Positions 42,388 through 50,319 of a stretch of 64,000 nucleotides of DNA are shown here, piece by piece. The notes beneath the pieces are model-generated. The model was not told the origin of the DNA. It made no database searches and was given only the letters and a program-made list of their open reading frames with translations. This stretch comes from JBOHDX01 sp050700835 (lineage in GTDB: Bacteria; Actinomycetota; Actinomycetes; Propionibacteriales; Nocardioidaceae): NCBI GenBank assembly GCA_050700835.1, contig JBOHDX010000148.1, positions 7,442 to 71,441 of the forward strand, in the 5' to 3' direction. Positions within the stretch are counted from its first letter, which is position 1. Each line of letters starts with the position of its first letter. The translations under genes and the position numbers were made by a program.

Positions 42388-44073
42388 TCAGCCCTCACGC
42401 ATGGGTACGCGCACGGCACGCTCGGCGGCAACGGCCTCGGCCCGGTCGTATCCCGCATCGACATGCCGGATCACCCCCATGCCCGGGTCGTTGGTCAGCA
42501 CCCGCTCCGCCTTGCGGCCGGCCAGCTCGGTGCCGTCGACCACGACGACCTGGCCAGCATGGATCGAGCGCCCGATCCCCACACCGCCACCGTGGTGGAT
42601 CGACACCCACGAGGCGCCCGACGCGACGTTGACCATCGCGTTGAGCAACGGCCAGTCCGCGATGGCGTCGGAGCCGTCGAGCATGGCCTCGGTCTCGCGG
42701 TACGGCGACGCGACCGAGCCACAGTCGAGATGGTCGCGACCGATCACAACGGGGGCGGACAGCTCGCCCGACGCCACCATCTCGTTGAATCGCAGTCCGG
42801 CCAGATGACGCTCGCCGTAGCCGAGCCAGCAGATCCTCGCCGGCAGGCCCTGGAAGGCGACCCGCTCACCAGCCTTGCGGATCCACCGCGCCAACGGCTC
42901 GTTGTCCGGGAACAGCTCGAGCACGGCCCTGTCCGTCGCGGCGATGTCCTTGGCGTCCCCGGACAGTGCGGCCCACCGGAACGGACCCTTCCCCTCGCAG
43001 AACAACGGCCGGATGTACGCCGGCACGAACCCCGGGTAGTCGAAGGCCCGGGCGTACCCACCCTCGCGGGCCTCGGGGCGCAAGGAGTTGCCGTAGTCGA
43101 AGACCTCGGCGCCGGCGTCGGCGAAGCCGACCATGGCCTCGCAGTGCCGGGCCATGGACTCGCGTGCTCTCTCGGTGAAGGCCGCCGGATCCTTCTCCCG
43201 GAGCGCCACCCAGTCGTCGAAGTCGACTCCCACCGGGAGATACATCAACGGATCGTGCGCGCTCGTCTGGTCGGTGACGATGTCGATCGGGGCGCCTTGC
43301 GCCAGCAGCTCGGGCACCATCTCGGCAGCGTTGCCCAGAACGCCTATGGACAAGGGTTTACGAGCCTTCTTGGCGTCCTCGGCCAAGCGCATCGCGTGCT
43401 CGAGAGAGTCCGCGCGTACGTCGAGGTATCGGTGCTCCAACCGGCGCTGGATCCGGGACTCGTCGACCTCGACGCAGATCGCGACGCCGTCGTTCATGGT
43501 CACGGCCAACGGCTGAGCGCCGCCCATGCCGCCGAGCCCTGCGGTCAGAGTGATCGTGCCGGCCAGCGAACCGTCACCCGAGCCGTCGGCCGGGCCCCGG
43601 TTCGCATCGCGGGCGAACTTCGCGGCGACCGCGGCGAAGGTCTCGTAGGTTCCCTGCAGGATCCCCTGGGTGCCGATGTAGATCCACGAGCCCGCCGTCA
43701 TCTGGCCGTACATCGTCAGCCCGGCCGCCTCGAGTCGGCGAAACTCCGGCCAGTTGGCCCAGTCGGGGACCAGGTTGGAGTTGGCGATCAGGACCCGGGG
43801 CGCCCACTCGTGGGTGCGAAGCACACCGACCGGACGCCCGGACTGCACCAGCAGCGTCTCGTCCTCACGCAGATCGGTCAGGGTCCGGACGATCGCGTCG
43901 TAGCTGGGCCAGTCCCGCGCAGCCTTCCCCGACCCGCCGTACACCACGAGCTGCTCAGGGTGCTCGGCAACCTCGGGGTCGAGGTTGTTCATCAGCATCC
44001 GCATCGGTGCCTCGGTCTGCCAGCACCGTGCCGTCAGCTCGGTACCGCGCACGGCCCGGATCGTCCTGGTCAT
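42388..44073 (-). CDS. hutU: Urocanate hydratase
   Basis: A 561-residue NAD-dependent enzyme converting urocanate to 4-imidazolone-5-propanoate, second step of histidine breakdown. It shows LVVYGGSGKAARDW, VLIANSNLVPDWANW, the NAD-binding AGLGGMGGAQPLA near residue 178, QTSAHDPL, FDYGNSLRPEA and, near residue 515, WVSIHHGGGVGIGRSIHAGQ. Length is typical. It is preceded by AGGAGA, and a CCACT-TGTC-AGTGG palindrome lies 33 nt upstream of the start. hutH begins the transcription unit upstream, 107 nt away. Confidence 0.97.
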   Translation of the reverse strand: MTRTIRAVRGTELTARCWQTEAPMRMLMNNLDPEVAEHPEQLVVYGGSGKAARDWPSYDAIVRTLTDLREDETLLVQSGRPVGVLRTHEWAPRVLIANSNLVPDWANWPEFRRLEAAGLTMYGQMTAGSWIYIGTQGILQGTYETFAAVAAKFARDANRGPADGSGDGSLAGTITLTAGLGGMGGAQPLAVTMNDGVAICVEVDESRIQRRLEHRYLDVRADSLEHAMRLAEDAKKARKPLSIGVLGNAAEMVPELLAQGAPIDIVTDQTSAHDPLMYLPVGVDFDDWVALREKDPAAFTERARESMARHCEAMVGFADAGAEVFDYGNSLRPEAREGGYARAFDYPGFVPAYIRPLFCEGKGPFRWAALSGDAKDIAATDRAVLELFPDNEPLARWIRKAGERVAFQGLPARICWLGYGERHLAGLRFNEMVASGELSAPVVIGRDHLDCGSVASPYRETEAMLDGSDAIADWPLLNAMVNVASGASWVSIHHGGGVGIGRSIHAGQVVVVDGTELAGRKAERVLTNDPGMGVIRHVDAGYDRAEAVAAERAVRVPMREG

Positions 44074-44105
44074 CGTTCTCGTCTCCTCTGCGCCCTCTCA
44101 ACTGC

Positions 44106-44119
44106 CCACTTGTCAGTGG
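44106..44119. promoter_or_regulatory. Candidate operator palindrome upstream of hutU
   Basis: CCACTTGTCAGTGG has 5-bp arms around TGTC and lies in the 107-nt gap between hutH and hutU, upstream of the hutU ribosome site. It could bind the nearby IclR-type regulator or give hutU its own promoter control. No second copy was noticed, so this is tentative. Confidence 0.3.
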
Positions 44120-44180
44120 ATGGTCATATTCCGCACGCTCAGACGGCGCCCGAGACACTGACACGTCGCGCGGTCGTCGT

Positions 44181-45740
44181 TCATGCCAGCGGGCCCACGG
44201 CGGCTTCGGCAGCCGCCACGATGGCGCCTGTACGCACCAGCTCCGCGACCGCCTCGATCTCGGGCGCCAGGTGTCGATCGGGACCTGGACCGGCGACGTG
44301 CTCGCGGATCAGCGCGACCACGGCACCGGTGCCGACGGCCGGCGTCAGAGGCGCCCGGAGATCGATCCCCCGGGCGGCGGTGAGCAGCTCGACGGCGAGG
44401 ACCCGGCGGAGGCCGTCAACCGCTCGGCGCAGCTTGCGCCCGGCCGACCAGCCCATCGACACGTGGTCCTCCTGCATCGCACTGCTGGGAATCGAGTCGA
44501 CGCTCGCCGGCACGGCCAGGCGTTTGAGCTCGCTCACGATCGCCGCCGAGGTGTACTGCGCGATCATGTGGCCCGAGTCGACGCCCGGATCCCCGGCCAG
44601 GAACGCCGGCAGCCCGTGGCTGCGCGCCACGTCGAGGAAGCGGTCGGTACGCCGCTCACTCATGCTGGCGACGTCGGCGAGCGGGATGGCGCAGAAGTCC
44701 AGCGCATAGGCGATAGGCGCCCCATGGAAGTTGCCGTTGGACTCGACCCGCCCGTCCGCGAGCACAACCGGGTTGTCCACTGCCGCCGCCAGCTCGCGAT
44801 CGGCCACCCCGGCTGCGAAGCCGAACGCGTCACGCGCCGCCCCGTGTACCTGCGGCACGCATCGCAGCGAATAGGCGTCCTGGACCCTGGTGTCCTCCGG
44901 CCCGGCATGGCTCGCCACGATCGCAGACCCGTGCAGCAGGGCCCGCAGGTTGGCTGCTGACGCCGCCTGCCCCGGATGCGGCCGCAGTGCCTGCAGATCG
45001 GCGGCGAACACCCGGTCGGTGCCGAGCAGTCCCTCGACGCTCATGGCGGCGGAGACGTCGGCGGTACGCATCAGCGTGGTCAGGTCGGCCAACGCCAACA
45101 ACAGCATGCCGAGCATGCCGTCGGTGCCGTTGATCAGCGCCAGCCCCTCCTTGGCCGCCAGCTCCAGAGGCTCGACGCCGATCTCGGCGAGCACTTCTCC
45201 TGCGGGTCGCAGCGCGCCGTTCGCGTCGCGCGCCTGACCCTCGCCCATCAGCGTCAGCGCACAGTGCGCCAACGGCGCGAGGTCGCCGGAGCAGCCCAGG
45301 CTGCCGTACTCGTGGACGACCGGGGTGACACCGTGACTGATCAGCTCGACCATGGCGCGGGCTGTCTCGAGCCGGATCCCGGTACGCCCGGTGGCCAGCG
45401 TCGACAGGCGCAGCAGCATCAGTCCGCGGACGACTTCCACTTCGACCTCGGGCCCCGAGCCGGCGGCGTGCGAGCGGATCAGTCCGCGCTGCAGCCGGGT
45501 GCGCATCTCCGGGGGGATGTGGCGCGTGGCGAGAGCTCCGAAGCCGGTGGAGATCCCGTAGGCCGGCGTCGGTTCGGCCGCCAGCTTGTCGACGACCGCC
45601 CGCGCCGCATCGATCGCCGCACACGACTCGTCTGAGAGGGTGACCGCTGCGCCGTCGCGCGCCACTCGGACCACGTCGCGGGCACTCAGCGGGCCGACGC
45701 CGATCTCGACGACCGAGCCCGCGCCGGCGTTCTCCTGCAC
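44181..45740 (-). CDS. hutH: Histidine ammonia-lyase
   Basis: About 519 residues from GTG 45740 (GTG 45764 is also possible); it removes ammonia from histidine to form urocanate. The MIO cofactor forms from the triad in SLGCSGDLAPLAHC, here Cys-Ser-Gly as in Streptomyces rather than Ala-Ser-Gly. Other hallmarks are YGISTGFGALATRHI, NGTDGMLGMLL, VQDAYSLRCVPQVHGA and SSAMQEDHVSMGWSA. The open frame continues upstream through the 42-bp repeat array, but homology begins near VVEIGVGPLSARDVVRVARDG's first residues, so the repeats are not coding. Confidence 0.96.
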   Translation of the reverse strand: MQENAGAGSVVEIGVGPLSARDVVRVARDGAAVTLSDESCAAIDAARAVVDKLAAEPTPAYGISTGFGALATRHIPPEMRTRLQRGLIRSHAAGSGPEVEVEVVRGLMLLRLSTLATGRTGIRLETARAMVELISHGVTPVVHEYGSLGCSGDLAPLAHCALTLMGEGQARDANGALRPAGEVLAEIGVEPLELAAKEGLALINGTDGMLGMLLLALADLTTLMRTADVSAAMSVEGLLGTDRVFAADLQALRPHPGQAASAANLRALLHGSAIVASHAGPEDTRVQDAYSLRCVPQVHGAARDAFGFAAGVADRELAAAVDNPVVLADGRVESNGNFHGAPIAYALDFCAIPLADVASMSERRTDRFLDVARSHGLPAFLAGDPGVDSGHMIAQYTSAAIVSELKRLAVPASVDSIPSSAMQEDHVSMGWSAGRKLRRAVDGLRRVLAVELLTAARGIDLRAPLTPAVGTGAVVALIREHVAGPGPDRHLAPEIEAVAELVRTGAIVAAAEAAVGPLA

Positions 45741-45866
45741 GAGGTCCTGGCTCGGTTCACTCACCTTGTCATTGCACGCCACGACGGGGTGGCGGCACCA
45801 GCCGCACAGACCAAGTGTTGTCTCGTATCCGAGTCGGCGCCTACCGTCGGCCCATGCCCCCGCCGC

Positions 45867-46121
45867 GATCCGACAGTTACGCCCCCGCCCACCCCCAACC
45901 GCGATCCGACAGTTACGCACCCGGGGAGACGGGCGTAACTGTCGGATCAGCGCTGGAGTGGGCGCGCGGACCGGGCGTAACTGTCGGATCAGCGCCGGAG
46001 TGGGCGCGCGGACCCGGCGTAACTGTCGGATCAGCGCCGAAGCAGGGGAGCCGACCCGGCATAACTGTCGGATCACCGCCGGGGTGGTCGGGCCGACCGT
46101 GCGTAACTGTCGGATCAGCGC
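45867..46121. repeat. Repeat array of GATCCGACAGTTACGC units between hutH and the IclR gene
   Basis: Two forward copies (45867-45882, 45903-45918) are followed by five reverse-orientation copies starting at 45933, 45975, 46017, 46059 and 46101, spaced exactly 42 bp. The intervening 21 nt are also similar between the first reverse copies, making a true 42-bp tandem repeat that decays to the right. The second forward and first reverse copies form a 16-bp hairpin with a 14-nt loop. The array fills most of the 409-nt gap upstream of both divergent genes, so it may affect hut regulation. Confidence 0.9.
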
Positions 46122-46149
46122 AAGGAGCGCCGGGCTGGAGGTGGCCGGC

Positions 46150-46917
46150 GTGAGCCGCCCGGTGCCCGCGGCCACCGCGGCGCTGCGGGTCCTGCAACTG
46201 CTGGCATCGCGACCAGCACCCGAACCAGCCAGCCGGATCGCCGACGCCCTGTCGATGCCGCGCTCGTCGACGTACCACCTGTTGTCGGCGATGGTCGCCG
46301 AGGGGTTCGTGGCGCACTACCCGGAGGAGCGGAGGTGGGGCCTCGGAGTCGCCGCCTTCGAGGTCGGTGCGGGGTACGCCCGGCACCAGCCCCTGCAGCG
46401 GCGGGCCCGGCTGCCGCTGGCCGCGTTGGTGGACCGGACCGGGCACTCGGCCCACTTGGCGGTGCTGCACGGGCGGGACGTCCTCTACGTGCTCGAGGAG
46501 CGCGCACCCGGGCAGCCGCCCCTGGTGACCAACGTCGACGTCCGACTGCCGGCCACGTTGACGGCCACCGGCCGCGCCATCCTGGCGTCGCTCTCGGCCG
46601 ACCAGGTCAGTGCGCTCTTCCCCGACCGCAGCGCCTTCGTCGATCGGCACGGCACGGGACCGACCAGCCCGACCGCCTTGCGGGCGATCCTGGCCGACAC
46701 CCGGCGCGACGGCACCGCCACCGAGGTCGGCGAGGTCACTCCCGGGTTCGCGTCGGTGGCGGCGGTGGTGCCGGGTCATGCGGCACCGACCTGGACCGCC
46801 GTCGCCCTGACCTACCGCCTCGGCGGAACCCAGTCCGAGCGCACCGTCGCCGAGCTGAGGGTGGCAGTCCGCGCGACCGCCCAGGAGATCGCGACTCGGC
46901 TACGAGGCGCCCGCTGA
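46150..46917 (+). CDS. IclR-family transcriptional regulator, probable hut regulator
   Basis: A 255-residue regulator starting at GTG 46150, chosen because GGAGG lies 8 nt upstream and the IclR HTH starts at once (AATAALRVLQLLAS, ASRIADALSMPRSSTYHLLS, MVAEGFVAHYPEERRW). The C-terminal effector domain shows GRDVLYVLEERAPG, ATLTATGRAILASL and GEVTPGFASVAAVV. The frame remains open far upstream through the 42-bp repeats, which I regard as accidental. Its divergent position next to hutH suggests it controls histidine use, with urocanate or a later intermediate as ligand (inference). Confidence 0.88.
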   Translation: MSRPVPAATAALRVLQLLASRPAPEPASRIADALSMPRSSTYHLLSAMVAEGFVAHYPEERRWGLGVAAFEVGAGYARHQPLQRRARLPLAALVDRTGHSAHLAVLHGRDVLYVLEERAPGQPPLVTNVDVRLPATLTATGRAILASLSADQVSALFPDRSAFVDRHGTGPTSPTALRAILADTRRDGTATEVGEVTPGFASVAAVVPGHAAPTWTAVALTYRLGGTQSERTVAELRVAVRATAQEIATRLRGAR

Positions 46918-47134
46918 CCTGCACAGTTGCGCGAGTGAACCAGCGTCCCACCCGCCAGGTACCCAGATCACAGAAAACCCTTCCGACCCCTGTACCCCAC
47001 GGGGCCCAAGCAATACAGTCGGGCGGGTCACCACCATGACGAAGCCGGAAATGTCACACCATTTGCGACTGTCCTGGTGAAACCCTTCTGTGCAGCAGGC
47101 ACCTTGACGTACTCCTGACGTGATTGGAGACACC

Positions 47135-50119
47135 ATGTCCCAACGGCAACTCCGCAGCGCGGTCGCCATCGCGGCCGCAGCGGCAGCAGCCGTCAGCATC
47201 GCCGGACCCAGCTCGGCGACGGCGACCAAGACCGCCGCCGTCGCCAAGACAAGCTCCGCCCTCGACCAGGGGCCGAGCAGTCATGAGCGACCGGGTTACT
47301 ACGATGCAAGGCAGCTCGGCGCGTCCAACGGCACGACCACGACCAGCCACTTCTCCTTGCAGTCCAGTGCTGCCAAGACGGCGGCACTGAAGTCGGCCTT
47401 CGGTCCGGACGCGATGTTCTCGATCGACCCGCTCACCGGGACCGTCTCCGACCTCGGCAAGCTCGACGGCTACCTCAGCGGCCCGTCCTCAGCCGCCGCC
47501 AGGACGGTCGCGCTCTCGTTCGTCCGTCAGCACCTGTCCGACCTCGGCCTCACCGCTGCCGACATGTCCACGTTCAGGCTGCGTGACGACTACGTCGACA
47601 ACATCGGCATCCACCACCTGTCCTTCGAGCAGGTGGCTCGCGGCATCAAGGTGTTCGGCAACGGTCTGAAGATCAACGTCACCCGCGACGGTCAGGTCCT
47701 GTCCGTCCAAGGCTCCCCGGTACGCGGGCTCACGAAGATGGCCGGCACCACGACCGCGACGCCGAAGCTGGATGCGGCGTCCGCGCGGGCCACGGCCGCC
47801 AAGAACGTCGGCGGGACGGCCGCAGCGGCCATCACCCGCGTCGCCAGGACGTCGGGCGGCATGGCCACTCGTTGGTCCAACGGCGACCAGGCCGATCTCG
47901 TCTGGTTCCTGACCAGCTCCGGCCTGCATCTGGGTTGGGACACCTACACCCAGGCTGGCGGGACCCTCGACTACTCGCACGTCGTCGACGCCAAGACCGG
48001 AAACGTGCTGTTCCGCCGCGACCTGGTCGACTTCGCCCACGGCGACGCCCACGTCTACGACTACTACCCGGGTTCGCGGGTCGGCGGTCACGGCAAGGTC
48101 GTCAACTTCATCAAGGACGGCTGGGTCGGCAGGAAGGCCCAGTGGCTGTCCGGATCCGCGGTCAAGGCGTGGGCCGACGTCAACGACAACAACCTGCCCG
48201 ACCGCAACGAGAAGACGCCGGTCCCGGGTCTGAAGCACCGTTCGCAGTTCCCGCTGACGCACATCCACAGCAACCCGCTGTGCTCACGCGTGCACGTCTG
48301 CACGTGGAACCCCAACAAGGCATTCTCGTGGCGCCTGAACGAGAAGGCCGACGTCACCAACGCCTTCTACCTCGCCAACACGTTCCACGACTACCTCGCG
48401 AAGCCGCCGATCTCGTTCACTCCGAGGGCCGGCAACTTCGAGACGCGAAACGGCGACCCCGTGCTGCTCAACGCTCTCGACGGGGCCAACTCGAACCATG
48501 GTCTTCCGGACGGCAACCACATCGACAACGCCAACATGTCGACCCCGCCCGACGGCATCTCGCCGACCATGCAGATGTACCTCTGGCACACCCCAGGGGC
48601 CCCGAACTCCGCCGACTCGTTCCTCCCGACAAGTGGTGCGTTCGACTCCTCGGTGCTCTACCACGAGTTCACCCACGGCCTGTCCAACCGCCTGGTGATC
48701 GACGCCACCGGCAACTCCACCCTCAACAGCCTCCAAGCAGGGGCCATGGGCGAGGCGTGGAGCGACTACTACGCGATGGACTACCTCGTCAGCCACGGCT
48801 TCGTGCACGACACCGCGAAGCGGGACGGCCAGGTGAAGGAGGGCATTGGCGTCTCCGCCGGGGCGCTCTTCCGCACCGAGGCGATGGACTGCCCCGTGCA
48901 CTCCAAGGCGAGGGTCTGCCAGGGGCCGGTCAACGGCAAGAAGGGCGGCTACACCTACGGCGATGTGCCGACCATCGGTGGCTCGCCCGAGGTGCACTCC
49001 TCCGGTGAGGTCTGGTCCCAGACCCTGTGGGACCTGCGGATGAAGTTCGGCCACCGCAAGGCCGACCTGCTGATCACCCGGGCCATGTCGCTGGCACCGT
49101 CCGACCCGGACATGCTCGACATGCGCAACTCGATCCTGCAGGCCGACCTGGTCGCCTTCAACGGCAAGGACCAGCCAGCAATCTGGCGAATCTTCGCCCA
49201 TCGAGGCATGGGCTGGTTCGCCGGCTCGATCAACGCGGGCGACACCCAGCCGGCCCAGGACTTCCACACCCCACCGCCGTCGTTCCGTCGAGGCACGTTG
49301 TTCGGCCTGGTGACCGACCCGACCTCCGGAGCTCCGGTGCCGGGCGCCACGGTGACGATCACCGGGCACGGCCGCGGCTTCACGACCGGCTACTCGGCGA
49401 CAACCAACTCCAACGGCGCCTACCAGATCAACAACGTGCTCTCAGGCACGTACCAGAAGGTCGTGGCCACGGCCCCAGGGTTCGAGATCGTGACCCGGGC
49501 GGTCCGGGTGCTGCGTCCTGCCAACTCGACCGTGACTCGGCGCGACTTCAAGATCCGCCGCGACTGGGCCGCCCAATCGGGCAAAGCCAAAGTGACGGCG
49601 TTCAACGGTCCCGACTACAGCCCCTTCGGCTGCGGTCCGGACGGCGCCATCGACCTGAGCCAGGGCACCGGCTGGGGCAGCACCACCGGCGACGACCAGG
49701 GCGATCCGACCAACACGCCGATCCCGAAGCACATCGTGATCCAGCTGCCGCGAGCGATCGACATCTCGACGACCGGGAACGCCTTCTCGGTCGACCCGTC
49801 GGCGACCTGCGGTGACGCGGGCAGCAGCACGCTCAGCCAGTACAACATCTACGCCTCGGCCGACGGCAGCTCGTGGACCAAGGTGGTGGACGGCACCGGC
49901 AGCAACCGGTTCGGCCTGGCTGCGCGAGCTCACTACAACGGTGTCCAGGCCACCACGCCATTCGTGGGTGCCCGCTACATCAAGATGGAGATGGTCGACC
50001 CCCAGGTGTTCGACAACGCGATCTACGGGCCAGGCACCCGATGCCCGAACGGCGCGTTCACCGGGTGCTCGTTCATGGACATGACCGAAATCGAGGTGTT
50101 CGGCCAGCCGACCCCGTGA
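47135..50119 (+). CDS. Secreted M36 fungalysin-type metalloprotease with C-terminal Ig-like and carbohydrate-binding-like domains
   Basis: A 994-residue exported zinc protease; ATG 47135 follows GGAGACACC. A signal peptide (~1-30) is followed by an FTP/PepSY-type propeptide (~60-260). The catalytic domain carries HEFTHG at ~510-515 and the third-ligand region GEAWSDYYAMDY (~540). After ~residue 715 a carboxypeptidase-regulatory-like domain (GLVTDPTSGAPVPGATVTI) is followed by a discoidin (F5/8C)-like domain to the end (NIYASADGSSWTKVVDG). It probably degrades extracellular protein and feeds amino acids to pathways such as hut. A strong terminator hairpin follows. Confidence 0.93.
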   Translation: MSQRQLRSAVAIAAAAAAAVSIAGPSSATATKTAAVAKTSSALDQGPSSHERPGYYDARQLGASNGTTTTSHFSLQSSAAKTAALKSAFGPDAMFSIDPLTGTVSDLGKLDGYLSGPSSAAARTVALSFVRQHLSDLGLTAADMSTFRLRDDYVDNIGIHHLSFEQVARGIKVFGNGLKINVTRDGQVLSVQGSPVRGLTKMAGTTTATPKLDAASARATAAKNVGGTAAAAITRVARTSGGMATRWSNGDQADLVWFLTSSGLHLGWDTYTQAGGTLDYSHVVDAKTGNVLFRRDLVDFAHGDAHVYDYYPGSRVGGHGKVVNFIKDGWVGRKAQWLSGSAVKAWADVNDNNLPDRNEKTPVPGLKHRSQFPLTHIHSNPLCSRVHVCTWNPNKAFSWRLNEKADVTNAFYLANTFHDYLAKPPISFTPRAGNFETRNGDPVLLNALDGANSNHGLPDGNHIDNANMSTPPDGISPTMQMYLWHTPGAPNSADSFLPTSGAFDSSVLYHEFTHGLSNRLVIDATGNSTLNSLQAGAMGEAWSDYYAMDYLVSHGFVHDTAKRDGQVKEGIGVSAGALFRTEAMDCPVHSKARVCQGPVNGKKGGYTYGDVPTIGGSPEVHSSGEVWSQTLWDLRMKFGHRKADLLITRAMSLAPSDPDMLDMRNSILQADLVAFNGKDQPAIWRIFAHRGMGWFAGSINAGDTQPAQDFHTPPPSFRRGTLFGLVTDPTSGAPVPGATVTITGHGRGFTTGYSATTNSNGAYQINNVLSGTYQKVVATAPGFEIVTRAVRVLRPANSTVTRRDFKIRRDWAAQSGKAKVTAFNGPDYSPFGCGPDGAIDLSQGTGWGSTTGDDQGDPTNTPIPKHIVIQLPRAIDISTTGNAFSVDPSATCGDAGSSTLSQYNIYASADGSSWTKVVDGTGSNRFGLAARAHYNGVQATTPFVGARYIKMEMVDPQVFDNAIYGPGTRCPNGAFTGCSFMDMTEIEVFGQPTP

Positions 50120-50161
50120 ACGGCACGTCCCGCTGACGGAGCCACGACTCCGAGACGCAGC

Positions 50162-50197
50162 CAGGGGCCGGTGGAGCAACTGCTCCACCGGCCCCTG
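50162..50197 (+). terminator. Strong hairpin terminator after the M36 protease gene
   Basis: A near-continuous 17-bp GC-rich palindrome (CAGGGGCCGGTGGAGCA, 50162-50178, complementary to 50181-50197) begins 43 nt after the stop codon. No U-tract follows. It separates the protease gene from etfD. Confidence 0.8.
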
Positions 50198-50319
50198 TCA
50201 CGTCCGCGCCGGTCGACCTGGTGATGCAGCGGCGCGTTACCCATCGGTAGTATCAGGTCCGCACCCAGCCGGAAGTCCCCGCCAGTCCCGGTGGGCGTGA
50301 CCATCCCGAGGAGCTTCGC

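Noticed and set aside
45933..46121. CRISPR-like array of 21-nt repeats at 42-nt spacing
   Set aside because: The intervals between repeats are themselves near-identical in neighbouring copies, so the true unit is a 42-bp tandem repeat. Repeat length is too short, orientation flips to the left, and no cas genes are present.
45586..46149. N-terminal extension of the IclR protein through the repeat array (about 185 residues)
   Set aside because: The frame is open because 42 is a multiple of three, but the translated product is a repetitive NCRISAG-type string. GGAGG lies 8 nt before GTG 46150, and family length fits the shorter product.
45765..46175. N-terminal extension of HutH through the same repeats on the minus strand
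   Set aside because: HutH homology begins close to GTG 45740; the upstream residues are repeat translations (IRQLR strings) with no family support.
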